Of a DNA stretch of 64,000 nucleotides, positions 1-7,510 are shown piece after piece (within the stretch, counting starts at the first letter, position 1; each line of letters begins with the position of its first letter). This stretch comes from Bacteroidota bacterium (GTDB lineage Bacteria; Bacteroidota; Bacteroidia; Bacteroidales; JAADJA01), in NCBI GenBank assembly GCA_020444515.1, contig JAHLKX010000002.1, forward strand, positions 787,024 to 851,023. The letters are read 5' to 3'. The translations under genes and the position numbers were made by a program. The notes under the pieces are model-generated. The model was not told the DNA's origin and made no database searches. It worked only from the letters and a program-made list of their open reading frames with translations.

Positions 1-41
1 GTATTAACATAAATGTTCTTTAATGCATAAGCCACTGATTC

Positions 42-1094
42 ATGCATATTAATAGCAATCTTATATATGATCTGAGAATTTCGTTGAAGCAAAGTGCAGT
101 TTTATTGCTTCTTTTTATCAAACTGAGCCTGTTCGGGCAGGAATCCTCTCATACCTCACTGAATAATGTTGTTGAATCCTATGACATCGAATGGGTTTGT
201 TCGATACCACAAGAAAAGAAGGAAGATGATCAAAGTTGGTTAAATAGGATCGGTGAATTTATCTTCGGTAAAAAACAGGTTATTTCCTTGAGTAAACCGA
301 TTTCTGTTTTTGCAAAAAACCTGGATTCTATATATGTTTTGGATCAGGGAGTTGGGGCCCTTGTATTCTTGCAGATGAATGTTGGCGAAATCCCCTACCA
401 GGTAACAGAGAAATATTCTTCCATTGTTGGAATTTGTTCCGGACCTGATAATGAGCTTTTTTTTACGGAATCAAGATTTAATAGTATTTTTAAGTTTCTT
501 CCGCACAAAAACGAACTATATGAATTTAAGTGCTCAAATAAATTGAATCAACCAACTGGAATCGCATTTTCAAATGACGAAAAAGAGATATGGGTTGTGG
601 AAACAGGGGCACATCGAATTACAGTTTTTGACTTGTATGGAAATGAAATCAGGCAGATTGGGAAAAGGGGTAAAGGTGCTGGTGAGTTTAATTATCCCAC
701 TTTCATCTGGATTGATGCTTCTGGTTTAGTTTACATTGTGGATTCTATGAATTTCAGAATTCAAATATTGAATAGTGATGGAGAAATGATCAGTTCTTTT
801 GGCGAAGCAGGAGATGCAACAGGATTTTTCTCACGGCCGAAAGGTATAGCAACCGATTCACATGGCAATATTTATGTTGTGGATGCCTTATTTCACGCAG
901 TCCAGGTTTTTGACCAAAGGGGCACTTTACTCTATCATTTTGGTCATCAGGGTAGAGAAGACGGCCAATTTTGGATGCCTACAGGGATTTATGTTGATCA
1001 TCACGATTTAATATATATAGCTGATAGCTACAATTCAAGAATTCAGGTTTTTCAATTAATAACCAAGGGTCATGATGAACATAAGAATTATTAG
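42..1094 (+). CDS. NHL-repeat beta-propeller protein, secreted
   Basis: Exported six-bladed beta-propeller type protein of 350 residues. A hydrophobic N-terminus ending near LSLFGQ (about residues 18-33) looks like a signal peptide; there is no lipobox cysteine. From about residue 85 onward there are at least five NHL-type blades, each with a variant of the pattern xxPxGIAxDxxGxIYVxDxxxxRIQVF, ending in YIADSYNSRIQVFQL. The GEFIFGKKQ segment before the first blade matches GRFILGDNQ in the lipoprotein at 3879-4952, so the two are paralogues. The stop overlaps the start of the 12-heme cytochrome by 23 bases, which suggests translational coupling. NHL proteins of this kind often sit beside multiheme cytochromes, where a scaffold or partner-binding role is assumed. 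No catalytic residues are apparent. The start is the only upstream methionine. Confidence 0.85.
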   Translation: MHINSNLIYDLRISLKQSAVLLLLFIKLSLFGQESSHTSLNNVVESYDIEWVCSIPQEKKEDDQSWLNRIGEFIFGKKQVISLSKPISVFAKNLDSIYVLDQGVGALVFLQMNVGEIPYQVTEKYSSIVGICSGPDNELFFTESRFNSIFKFLPHKNELYEFKCSNKLNQPTGIAFSNDEKEIWVVETGAHRITVFDLYGNEIRQIGKRGKGAGEFNYPTFIWIDASGLVYIVDSMNFRIQILNSDGEMISSFGEAGDATGFFSRPKGIATDSHGNIYVVDALFHAVQVFDQRGTLLYHFGHQGREDGQFWMPTGIYVDHHDLIYIADSYNSRIQVFQLITKGHDEHKNY

Positions 1095-2763
1095 ACTCAG
1101 TATACTATTTTTAATTCCTGCTGGTATTTATTCCCAATCAATTGTAAATACAGTTCATAATCTTTCAGTTAGTGGCCCGGGACAAATAAAGGCCAGCAGT
1201 GAATCGGAGATTTGTATTTTTTGTCATACACCACATAATAGTGGCCCGGTTAGCCCTCTTTGGAACAGAAATGATCCGGGATTAAATTACACCTTATATA
1301 ACAGTACCACCATACAGGCTACCATCGGCCAACCTGATGGAGCTTCCCTATTATGTCTTTCATGCCATGATGGGACCATTGCATTGGGGAATGTCTTAAG
1401 CCGACCGGTAGATATTGATTTTACTTCCGGAATTACAACCCTGCCCCCGGGTGTCTCAAATCTAACTACCGATTTGACCAATGATCACCCGGTTTCATTT
1501 GTTTACAACTCTTCTTTGGCTGCCGCTGATGGTGAATTGGTTGATCCGATAAACCTGACATGGCCAATAAAATTAGAGAATGAAAAATTACAATGCACCG
1601 CCTGTCATGATCCGCATAAAAATATTTATACTGATTTTTTAATTCTTACCACGCAGTTCTCTAATTTGTGCACCGAATGTCACGATAAAAATTATTGGGT
1701 GACGACAAGCCATCGAAACTCCAATGCAATTTGGAATGGATCAGGGATTGATCCCTGGTTTCATACTCCTTATTCAAGTGTTGCGGAAAATGCTTGTGAA
1801 AATTGCCATAATCCTCACAATGCTGGTCTTGATCAGCGACTCATGAACTACCAGGCTGAAGAAAGCAATTGCCTGAATTGTCATAATAGCAATGTTGCTG
1901 TTGAAAATATATTGGTCCAGTTAAATAAGCCTTACAGTCATAATGTTTATGGATATAATTTGGTTCATGATGCTTCTGAAGATGAACTGGTACTGACTCA
2001 GCATGTAGAATGTGAAGACTGTCATAATCCGCATGCAGCCCGGAATCTTGCTGCAAATGCACCCTTTGTTAGTGGATTTCTCGAAGGAGTAAAAGGAATC
2101 AATCAAAATGGCGGACCTGTTAATCCGGCTCAGTATGAATATGAATTGTGTTACAGATGCCATGCTGATAGCCCTGATAAGCCGGCAAGTCCCACAAGTC
2201 GTCAGATCGAGCAAAACAATGTTAGATTTGAGTTTGATTTGAGTAATCCATCCTATCATCCTGTTGTGGGAGTTGGTAAAAATCCTGATTGCCCAAGTCT
2301 GATATCACCCCTTACCGAAAGCAGCATTATTTATTGTTCCCATTGTCATGCCAGCGATGGTACCAATTCTCCAGCTGGTCCACATGGATCCATGTATCCA
2401 CAAATATTGAAGTTTAATTATACAACAGCTGATAATACTCAAGAGTCTTATCAAGCCTATCGGTTGTGTTATGAGTGTCATGATCGTGCGACAGTCATCA
2501 GTGACGAGCCAAATAATTTTCAAAATAGGGTCCACCATCGGCATATTGTTGAGGAAAATACCCCCTGCAATGCCTGTCATGATCCGCATGGGATCAGCAG
2601 TTCACAGGGTAATTCGACCAACAATACGCATTTGATTAATTTTGACTTAAGTATTGTTGAGCCAAGCTTTAATGGTCAATTAAGATTTGAAGATCAGGGT
2701 TCATATGCTGGTCGCTGTTATTTAAATTGCCATGGTAAAAACCATAGTCCAAGGTGGTATTAG
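1072..2763 (+). CDS. Secreted 12-heme c-type cytochrome (doubled CXXCH family)
   Basis: A multiheme c-type cytochrome of 563 residues with an N-terminal signal peptide (about residues 1-21, ending AGIYSQ). I count eleven CXXCH heme sites: CIFCH, CLSCH, CTACH, CTECH, CENCH, CLNCH, CEDCH, CYRCH, CSHCH, CYECH and CNACH. A twelfth site near the C-terminus has an extra residue (CYLNCH). Many sites carry a second histidine two residues later (CHTPH, CHDPH, CHNPH), as in the doubled-CXXCH family of electron-transfer cytochromes. The first four sites and their spacing match the separate tetraheme protein at 3162-3782. It probably carries electrons in the periplasm or at the cell surface. The second codon is also ATG, so the start could be 1075. 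Confidence is high for the family and low for the redox partner. Confidence 0.9.
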   Translation: MMNIRIIRLSILFLIPAGIYSQSIVNTVHNLSVSGPGQIKASSESEICIFCHTPHNSGPVSPLWNRNDPGLNYTLYNSTTIQATIGQPDGASLLCLSCHDGTIALGNVLSRPVDIDFTSGITTLPPGVSNLTTDLTNDHPVSFVYNSSLAAADGELVDPINLTWPIKLENEKLQCTACHDPHKNIYTDFLILTTQFSNLCTECHDKNYWVTTSHRNSNAIWNGSGIDPWFHTPYSSVAENACENCHNPHNAGLDQRLMNYQAEESNCLNCHNSNVAVENILVQLNKPYSHNVYGYNLVHDASEDELVLTQHVECEDCHNPHAARNLAANAPFVSGFLEGVKGINQNGGPVNPAQYEYELCYRCHADSPDKPASPTSRQIEQNNVRFEFDLSNPSYHPVVGVGKNPDCPSLISPLTESSIIYCSHCHASDGTNSPAGPHGSMYPQILKFNYTTADNTQESYQAYRLCYECHDRATVISDEPNNFQNRVHHRHIVEENTPCNACHDPHGISSSQGNSTNNTHLINFDLSIVEPSFNGQLRFEDQGSYAGRCYLNCHGKNHSPRWY

Positions 2764-3161
2764 TAAGTTGAACATGAAAATTCATTCATTGAGTTAATGA
2801 TAACAATTGTATATATTCCACGGCATTCTCAATTGATTGATAAAATAGAAGAGAATAGAATTAAATTGTCAAATTGAAAATTCTGATATTCAAATAATAT
2901 TCATATATTTGGAAGATGATTTTATTTCACTACTTTCCAATTTTTATGATCATTGTGAATTTCTTTGTTGCCAATTTCTTAAGAAATTAAGTTGAATCTG
3001 TTGAAATCTAAAGCGTTCTGATCTTATTTGAAAATTGAAATAATCGTTTGACGAAAATATTATACCCATGGATTTTTTAAACAAATATTCAAAAAGTGGC
3101 CATATTTGCGGTTGGGTATATTGTTTGAGAAGGAATCCCTTATTCATCAAATACAATTCGT
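2764..3161. other. 398-base AT-rich intergenic gap, nothing recognised
   Basis: The stretch between the 12-heme and tetraheme cytochrome genes is AT-rich and contains only short open frames in unlikely registers. No good -7 TAnnTTTG element, hairpin terminator or RNA gene was found. A promoter for the tetraheme gene is expected here but could not be placed. Confidence 0.5.
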
Positions 3162-3782
3162 ATGAAAACATTTACAAATTTTTTTACAGGTTTAATGTTA
3201 CTATGTGCCACCCAATTTGTTATGGGGCAAACCATTATTGGTTCAGCGCACGATTTTTCAAATGAAAGCTGGAATACTTCGGGTGAGATATGCATTGTTT
3301 GCCATACACCTCATAATGCAGATATCTCGGTAGGTGATGCTCCTTTGTGGAATCACGAAACAACACTGGCGACATTTACGCCTTATGCTTCACCAACGAT
3401 GGATGCCACTGTCGGACAGCCATCAGCCAGTTCAAAACTGTGCCTGAGTTGCCATGATGGGACCGTCGCCCTTGACAATTTTGGAGGGACAACTGGTGGA
3501 ACAAATTTTATTATTGGCGATGCATTAATAGGCACAGACCTATTGGATGACCATCCAATTTCCTTTACGTATGATGCCGCCCTGGCCATTACCGATAACG
3601 GTTTATATGATCCAACCACCACCAGTTCCGGACTGGGTGGCACGATCAACGATGATTTACTGTTTGCTGGTCAAATGCAATGTGCATCATGTCATGATGT
3701 ACATAATGGCTCCGGCGAAAACAATCTGCTTCGTTTAAACAATGATGCCAGCGCATTGTGTTTGACCTGTCATAATAAATAA
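3162..3782 (+). CDS. Secreted tetraheme c-type cytochrome
   Basis: A 206-residue exported cytochrome with a signal peptide (about residues 1-22, ending FVMGQ) and four heme c sites: CIVCH, CLSCH, CASCH and CLTCH. The sequence between sites 1 and 2, with the PLWN and SPTMDATVGQP segments, and the CLSCHDGTVAL context are close to the first four-heme module of the 12-heme protein at 1072-2763. This looks like a stand-alone copy of the same module. The last heme site lies within four residues of the C-terminus. It is probably a small periplasmic or surface electron shuttle of the cluster. A hairpin terminator at 3804-3832 ends its transcript. Confidence 0.9.
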   Translation: MKTFTNFFTGLMLLCATQFVMGQTIIGSAHDFSNESWNTSGEICIVCHTPHNADISVGDAPLWNHETTLATFTPYASPTMDATVGQPSASSKLCLSCHDGTVALDNFGGTTGGTNFIIGDALIGTDLLDDHPISFTYDAALAITDNGLYDPTTTSSGLGGTINDDLLFAGQMQCASCHDVHNGSGENNLLRLNNDASALCLTCHNK

Positions 3783-3803
3783 GACAAATGCTAGATTTCA
3801 GGT

Positions 3804-3832
3804 AAAAGAGGCGATTTTAAATCGCCTCTTTT
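3804..3832 (+). terminator. Rho-independent terminator after tetraheme cytochrome
   Basis: Arms AAAAGAGGCGAT (3804-3815) and ATCGCCTCTTTT (3821-3832) pair perfectly around a TTTAA loop, and the right arm ends in four T. It sits 21 bases after the tetraheme stop and separates that gene from the next NHL lipoprotein. Confidence 0.75.
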
Positions 3833-3878
3833 AGTAGCGCTTTTAATATTGATTGGCATTTTTGATAATTCAAAATTC

Positions 3879-4952
3879 ATGCATAAAAAAACATTTTCAG
3901 TTTGTTTTTTCTGTGGATTGCTCTTTTTGGTACTGATATCATGTTCAAAGCAATTGCATAAGGGTTCATCGGTTAATGACATTGTGATTTATCCTCCACC
4001 TCCTGATGTTGCACGCATACAATATCTTACAAGCATTAGCAGTTCGCTTGACATTACCGGGAAACGATCGGCTTTCGGACGATTCATCCTGGGTGATAAT
4101 CAGGAAATTCCCATTGCTAAGCCTTATGGCATTGCAACTCATAATGGGAAAATTTACATATGTGATACAGGTTTGAACGGAATTGAGATCATCGATCTGG
4201 AGAATAACAATTTCGAATATTTTTCCCCAACCGGAAGAGGGCAATTGCAGAAACCCATTAATTGTTTTGTCGATGAGGATGGAAACCTCTATATAGCAGA
4301 TGGCGACAGAAAGCAAATTGTAATTTTTGATTCCAGAGGTGAATTTTTAGCAACGATCAGTGATACGGCTGACTTTAAACCAACTGATGTTTATGTTAAG
4401 TCAGATAAAATATGGGTGGCGAATTTTGTGAATAACAAAATCCATGTTTATGATAAGGGTAATTATGAATTACTTTATAAGCTTCCTGAGGCGAAATCAG
4501 GAAATGAAGATTTTTTATATTCGCCCACAAATATTTATGTAACGGATGAAAGGGTTTATGTTAGTGACTTTGGTGATTTCAAGGTTAAAGTTTATAACCA
4601 TCAGGGAGATTTTATCATGTCAGTTGGGAGCTATGGTAATAAAATTGGTCAGTTTGTCCGACCCAAAGGCATTGCAGTTGATCGGGAATCGAACCTATAT
4701 GTAATTGATGCAGGATTTGAAAATGTGCAGATCTTTAATGACCAGGGTAAATTGCTTATGTTTTTCGGAGGGCCCTATCAGAAACCCGGCGATATGTGGT
4801 TACCGGCAAAAGTGGCCATTGATTACGAAAATCTTGAATATTTCAAAGAATACGTGGATGAAAGTTTTAATCTGAAGTACCTCATTTTTGTTTCCAATCA
4901 ATACGGCCCGGATAAGATCAGTGTTTACGGTTATGTGGAGTCCAGACCATAA
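3879..4952 (+). CDS. NHL-repeat beta-propeller lipoprotein
   Basis: A lipoprotein of 357 residues from the chosen start (MHKKTFSV). That start puts a proper signal peptide directly ahead of the lipobox LISC, and an in-frame ATG 30 bases upstream is less likely. The mature protein begins with a linker containing IYPPPPDVARIQYL, a hallmark of a family of NHL lipoproteins often found with multiheme cytochromes. NHL blades follow (KPYGIATHNGKIYICDTG, NLYIADGDRKQIVIF, RPKGIAVDRESNLYVIDAG). It is paralogous to the protein at 42-1094 but lipid-anchored. Because the residue after the lipobox cysteine is serine, outer-membrane sorting is plausible. It is followed after 11 bases by the pentaheme lipoprotein. 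The role in the conduit, perhaps docking or assembly, is inference. Confidence 0.85.
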   Translation: MHKKTFSVCFFCGLLFLVLISCSKQLHKGSSVNDIVIYPPPPDVARIQYLTSISSSLDITGKRSAFGRFILGDNQEIPIAKPYGIATHNGKIYICDTGLNGIEIIDLENNNFEYFSPTGRGQLQKPINCFVDEDGNLYIADGDRKQIVIFDSRGEFLATISDTADFKPTDVYVKSDKIWVANFVNNKIHVYDKGNYELLYKLPEAKSGNEDFLYSPTNIYVTDERVYVSDFGDFKVKVYNHQGDFIMSVGSYGNKIGQFVRPKGIAVDRESNLYVIDAGFENVQIFNDQGKLLMFFGGPYQKPGDMWLPAKVAIDYENLEYFKEYVDESFNLKYLIFVSNQYGPDKISVYGYVESRP

Positions 4953-4963
4953 ACTCTGAATGG

Positions 4964-5527
4964 ATGGATTTCAAAAACAAAATACGATACTTTGTCCTTG
5001 CTTTCCTGGCTGCATCTCTCTATTCATGTTCGCCCAGATCGAATTATAAAGTACTTTCCACATTATTTGATGGCGTTCCAAATCCTTATACCATAGATAG
5101 TGCTGAAAATGTTAATGTTCAGAATAGAGAGCCGGATGCGGTTAATAGTGCGGTAACCCCACAGAAACCTGATTATGTAGTTCATCCACCTTATCAGGAG
5201 AAAGATTGTGCATTGTGTCATGATCAAAGGGTCATGGGTAGGTTACTGGCTACCCTCCCGGGATTATGCTATCAATGTCATGAGAATTTTGCGGATCAAT
5301 ACCAGGTTTTGCATGGTCCGGTTGAAGCAGGCTTCTGCTCAGAATGTCATAATCCCCATTTGACAAAAAACAGGATGTTGCTTAAAAAAGTAGGCCAGGA
5401 GTTATGCTTTCAATGTCATACTTCTCAAAATATCCTGGAAGGCGAAATCCATTCTGAAATAGGAGAGACGGATTGTATTGATTGCCATAATCCTCATGGA
5501 GGAGAGGACCGATTTATTTTTAATTGA
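4964..5527 (+). CDS. Pentaheme c-type cytochrome lipoprotein
   Basis: A 187-residue lipoprotein cytochrome. The signal peptide ends in a lipobox (LYSC, cysteine near residue 22). A linker of about 60 residues without heme sites follows, then five CXXCH motifs packed in the last 110 residues: CALCH, CYQCH, CSECH, CFQCH and CIDCH, several with the second histidine of the doubled-CXXCH type (CHNPH). It lies between an NHL lipoprotein and the outer-membrane barrel, and its stop overlaps the likely start of the barrel gene. That arrangement and the lipid anchor fit a membrane-attached cytochrome that inserts into, or docks on, the barrel, as decaheme cytochromes do in porin-cytochrome complexes. 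The comparison rests on gene order and size, not on sequence identity. Confidence 0.88.
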   Translation: MDFKNKIRYFVLAFLAASLYSCSPRSNYKVLSTLFDGVPNPYTIDSAENVNVQNREPDAVNSAVTPQKPDYVVHPPYQEKDCALCHDQRVMGRLLATLPGLCYQCHENFADQYQVLHGPVEAGFCSECHNPHLTKNRMLLKKVGQELCFQCHTSQNILEGEIHSEIGETDCIDCHNPHGGEDRFIFN

Positions 5528-7499
5528 CAAGCGGTATAGTGCTTTGAAGTTATCATGGATTATATATGGTTTCATTTTATTAACAGGTGAGTGTCTTGCA
5601 CAGAACACCTTGGGTCCATATAAGTTCTGGAATCAAAAATCACTTTCGGGTGCGGTTGGTTTTCAGGCCAAGTATCGCAACCAGCAGCAAGTCTTCAGTT
5701 CTGGTTTTGAAGAAAATACGGTAGGTTCCCTGATTTCAGGTAAATTTCTCCTTGAATCGCGTAGTTATATTGTTCATCCCAATTTAATGGCCCTTGACAT
5801 CGATGCCGAATACAATCCTGAAAAACTGGATCGGCAGTTTCTGGTTGTTCCTGACCGATCGGAAGTCAGAACATTGAGCAGACTTAATTTACGATCAACG
5901 TTTTTTCAGGAAAAGGATTTAACGTTGAATGCCTTTTTAAACCTTAATCAAAACTACATTAATCGGGAAAATTTTACCAATTCCAGGACCAACAGAAAAT
6001 TTTGGGGTGGAGGGCTTTTCTATAAGAATAAAGTTTTGCCGTTTTCGCTTACCTATCAAGAAGGGAATTGGAACCAGAAAGAAATAGAAACAGATAGAAC
6101 ATTCAAATATTGGCAAAGAAATATCAGAGGCAGAATATCCAAATCATTCTTCTCACGGGACAAGCATATAGTAAGTTATTCTCACGATAATTATATCCGA
6201 AAAGAGACCAATATTGAGGCCCGTCAAAATATTGTGGATTTTATAGAGCTTAATAGCAATGTGGCTTTTGACGCCCAAAAGAATTATAATCTGAGTACCA
6301 TCATTTCCCATTTGGATCAGTATGGTGCTGATGATTTAAAAAGATTTCAGGTCTATACAAACCTTGTATTTAAATTGCCTCAAAACTTTCGACTACTTGG
6401 AAATTACAATTTTTCCGATAATCAATACCCATTATATAAATTGAAACAACACAGGGCAAAGCTTGATTTGGGCCACCAATTGTTTAAAAGTTTAAAAACC
6501 AATATATACGCTGAATATGCCAATAATAGCCATTCGCTTTACCGGGAAATTGATTACAGGGCTGGTTTTTACATCAATTATACCAAGAAAATCCCGACCG
6601 GAGTCTTAAATATTGGCTATCATTATTACAACCGTGAATTTATTCGGGAAAGCGGTCCTGTTTCACTCAAAGTGATAAATGAAGAACACATCCTTTCGGA
6701 TGATGAGATTTTGTTGCTGAACAAACCTTCAGTCGATCCGGAATCAATTGTCGTAAAGGATCTTACCGGGACGATTATCTACCAGGTTGATTTTGATTAT
6801 TTGATTTTTGAGCAAAATGATTATATTGAAATAAAACGAATTCCGGGGGGAGAGATTCCCAATAATGCTGCAATTTTGGTTGATTATTCAACAATTTTAC
6901 CAGGCGATTATAATTATAACCTGGATAACCAGATGTTTTTTTTACGGGTGATCCTTTTCAAACAGTTTCTAGAACTTTATTATCGGCGAGGGAAACAGAA
7001 TTATAAAAACATTGATCAACCAGAACTAATAACCCTTAATTATTATGTGCAGAATGTATATGGTATACAGTTTACCTTTGATTTTGCGCGATTGGGTATT
7101 GAATATGATGATTATGCCAGCAGTATAGTCCCTTATCAATTGATTCGCTACTTTGCCGATCTACATTGGCGTTTTAATAATAAACTGCTACTTTCATTCA
7201 TTGGAAATATCAGGGATTATCAAACCATTGGTGAACGGGAAAATGAATTGTATGCCGATCTTTCGGGGAAAGTGGCTTATCATTTTAGTTCTAAAACAAA
7301 ATTGAATCTTGAGATGGGATACCGGGAGCAAAGAGGTTATCAAATAGATCTTAATATGTTAACCGCCCGCATGGAGTTGAATTGGGTGGTTAGAAAAATT
7401 TATTTAACAGTAGGGCTGGAAGTTTACCGGCGGAATTATTTAGACAGGGAAACCATCAATTTTAATGGTGCCTATTTCAATGTTATCAGAAAGTTTTAG
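5496..7499 (+). CDS. Large outer-membrane beta-barrel, candidate cytochrome porin
   Basis: A predicted outer-membrane beta-barrel of about 667 residues. After a signal peptide ending GECLAQ, the protein consists of alternating polar and aromatic residues in many amphipathic strands with few hydrophobic helices, and ends in a phenylalanine (NVIRKF) as is typical of barrels. It has no CXXCH motif. It lies between a pentaheme lipoprotein and a 15-heme cytochrome. Its size is near that of MtrB/PioB-type porins, which hold cytochromes across the outer membrane, so a porin-cytochrome role is inferred, although I recognise no family signature. The start is uncertain: ATG at 5478 or 5496 overlaps the upstream gene, and TTG at 5544 gives a cleaner signal peptide. 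Confidence 0.75.
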   Translation: MEERTDLFLIDKRYSALKLSWIIYGFILLTGECLAQNTLGPYKFWNQKSLSGAVGFQAKYRNQQQVFSSGFEENTVGSLISGKFLLESRSYIVHPNLMALDIDAEYNPEKLDRQFLVVPDRSEVRTLSRLNLRSTFFQEKDLTLNAFLNLNQNYINRENFTNSRTNRKFWGGGLFYKNKVLPFSLTYQEGNWNQKEIETDRTFKYWQRNIRGRISKSFFSRDKHIVSYSHDNYIRKETNIEARQNIVDFIELNSNVAFDAQKNYNLSTIISHLDQYGADDLKRFQVYTNLVFKLPQNFRLLGNYNFSDNQYPLYKLKQHRAKLDLGHQLFKSLKTNIYAEYANNSHSLYREIDYRAGFYINYTKKIPTGVLNIGYHYYNREFIRESGPVSLKVINEEHILSDDEILLLNKPSVDPESIVVKDLTGTIIYQVDFDYLIFEQNDYIEIKRIPGGEIPNNAAILVDYSTILPGDYNYNLDNQMFFLRVILFKQFLELYYRRGKQNYKNIDQPELITLNYYVQNVYGIQFTFDFARLGIEYDDYASSIVPYQLIRYFADLHWRFNNKLLLSFIGNIRDYQTIGERENELYADLSGKVAYHFSSKTKLNLEMGYREQRGYQIDLNMLTARMELNWVVRKIYLTVGLEVYRRNYLDRETINFNGAYFNVIRKF

Positions 7500-7510
7500 A
7501 CATGGTAATC

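Noticed and set aside
3068..3265. Short plus-strand open frame overlapping the tetraheme start
   Set aside because: It is in another frame than the clear signal peptide and heme sites of 3162-3782 and shows no domain features.
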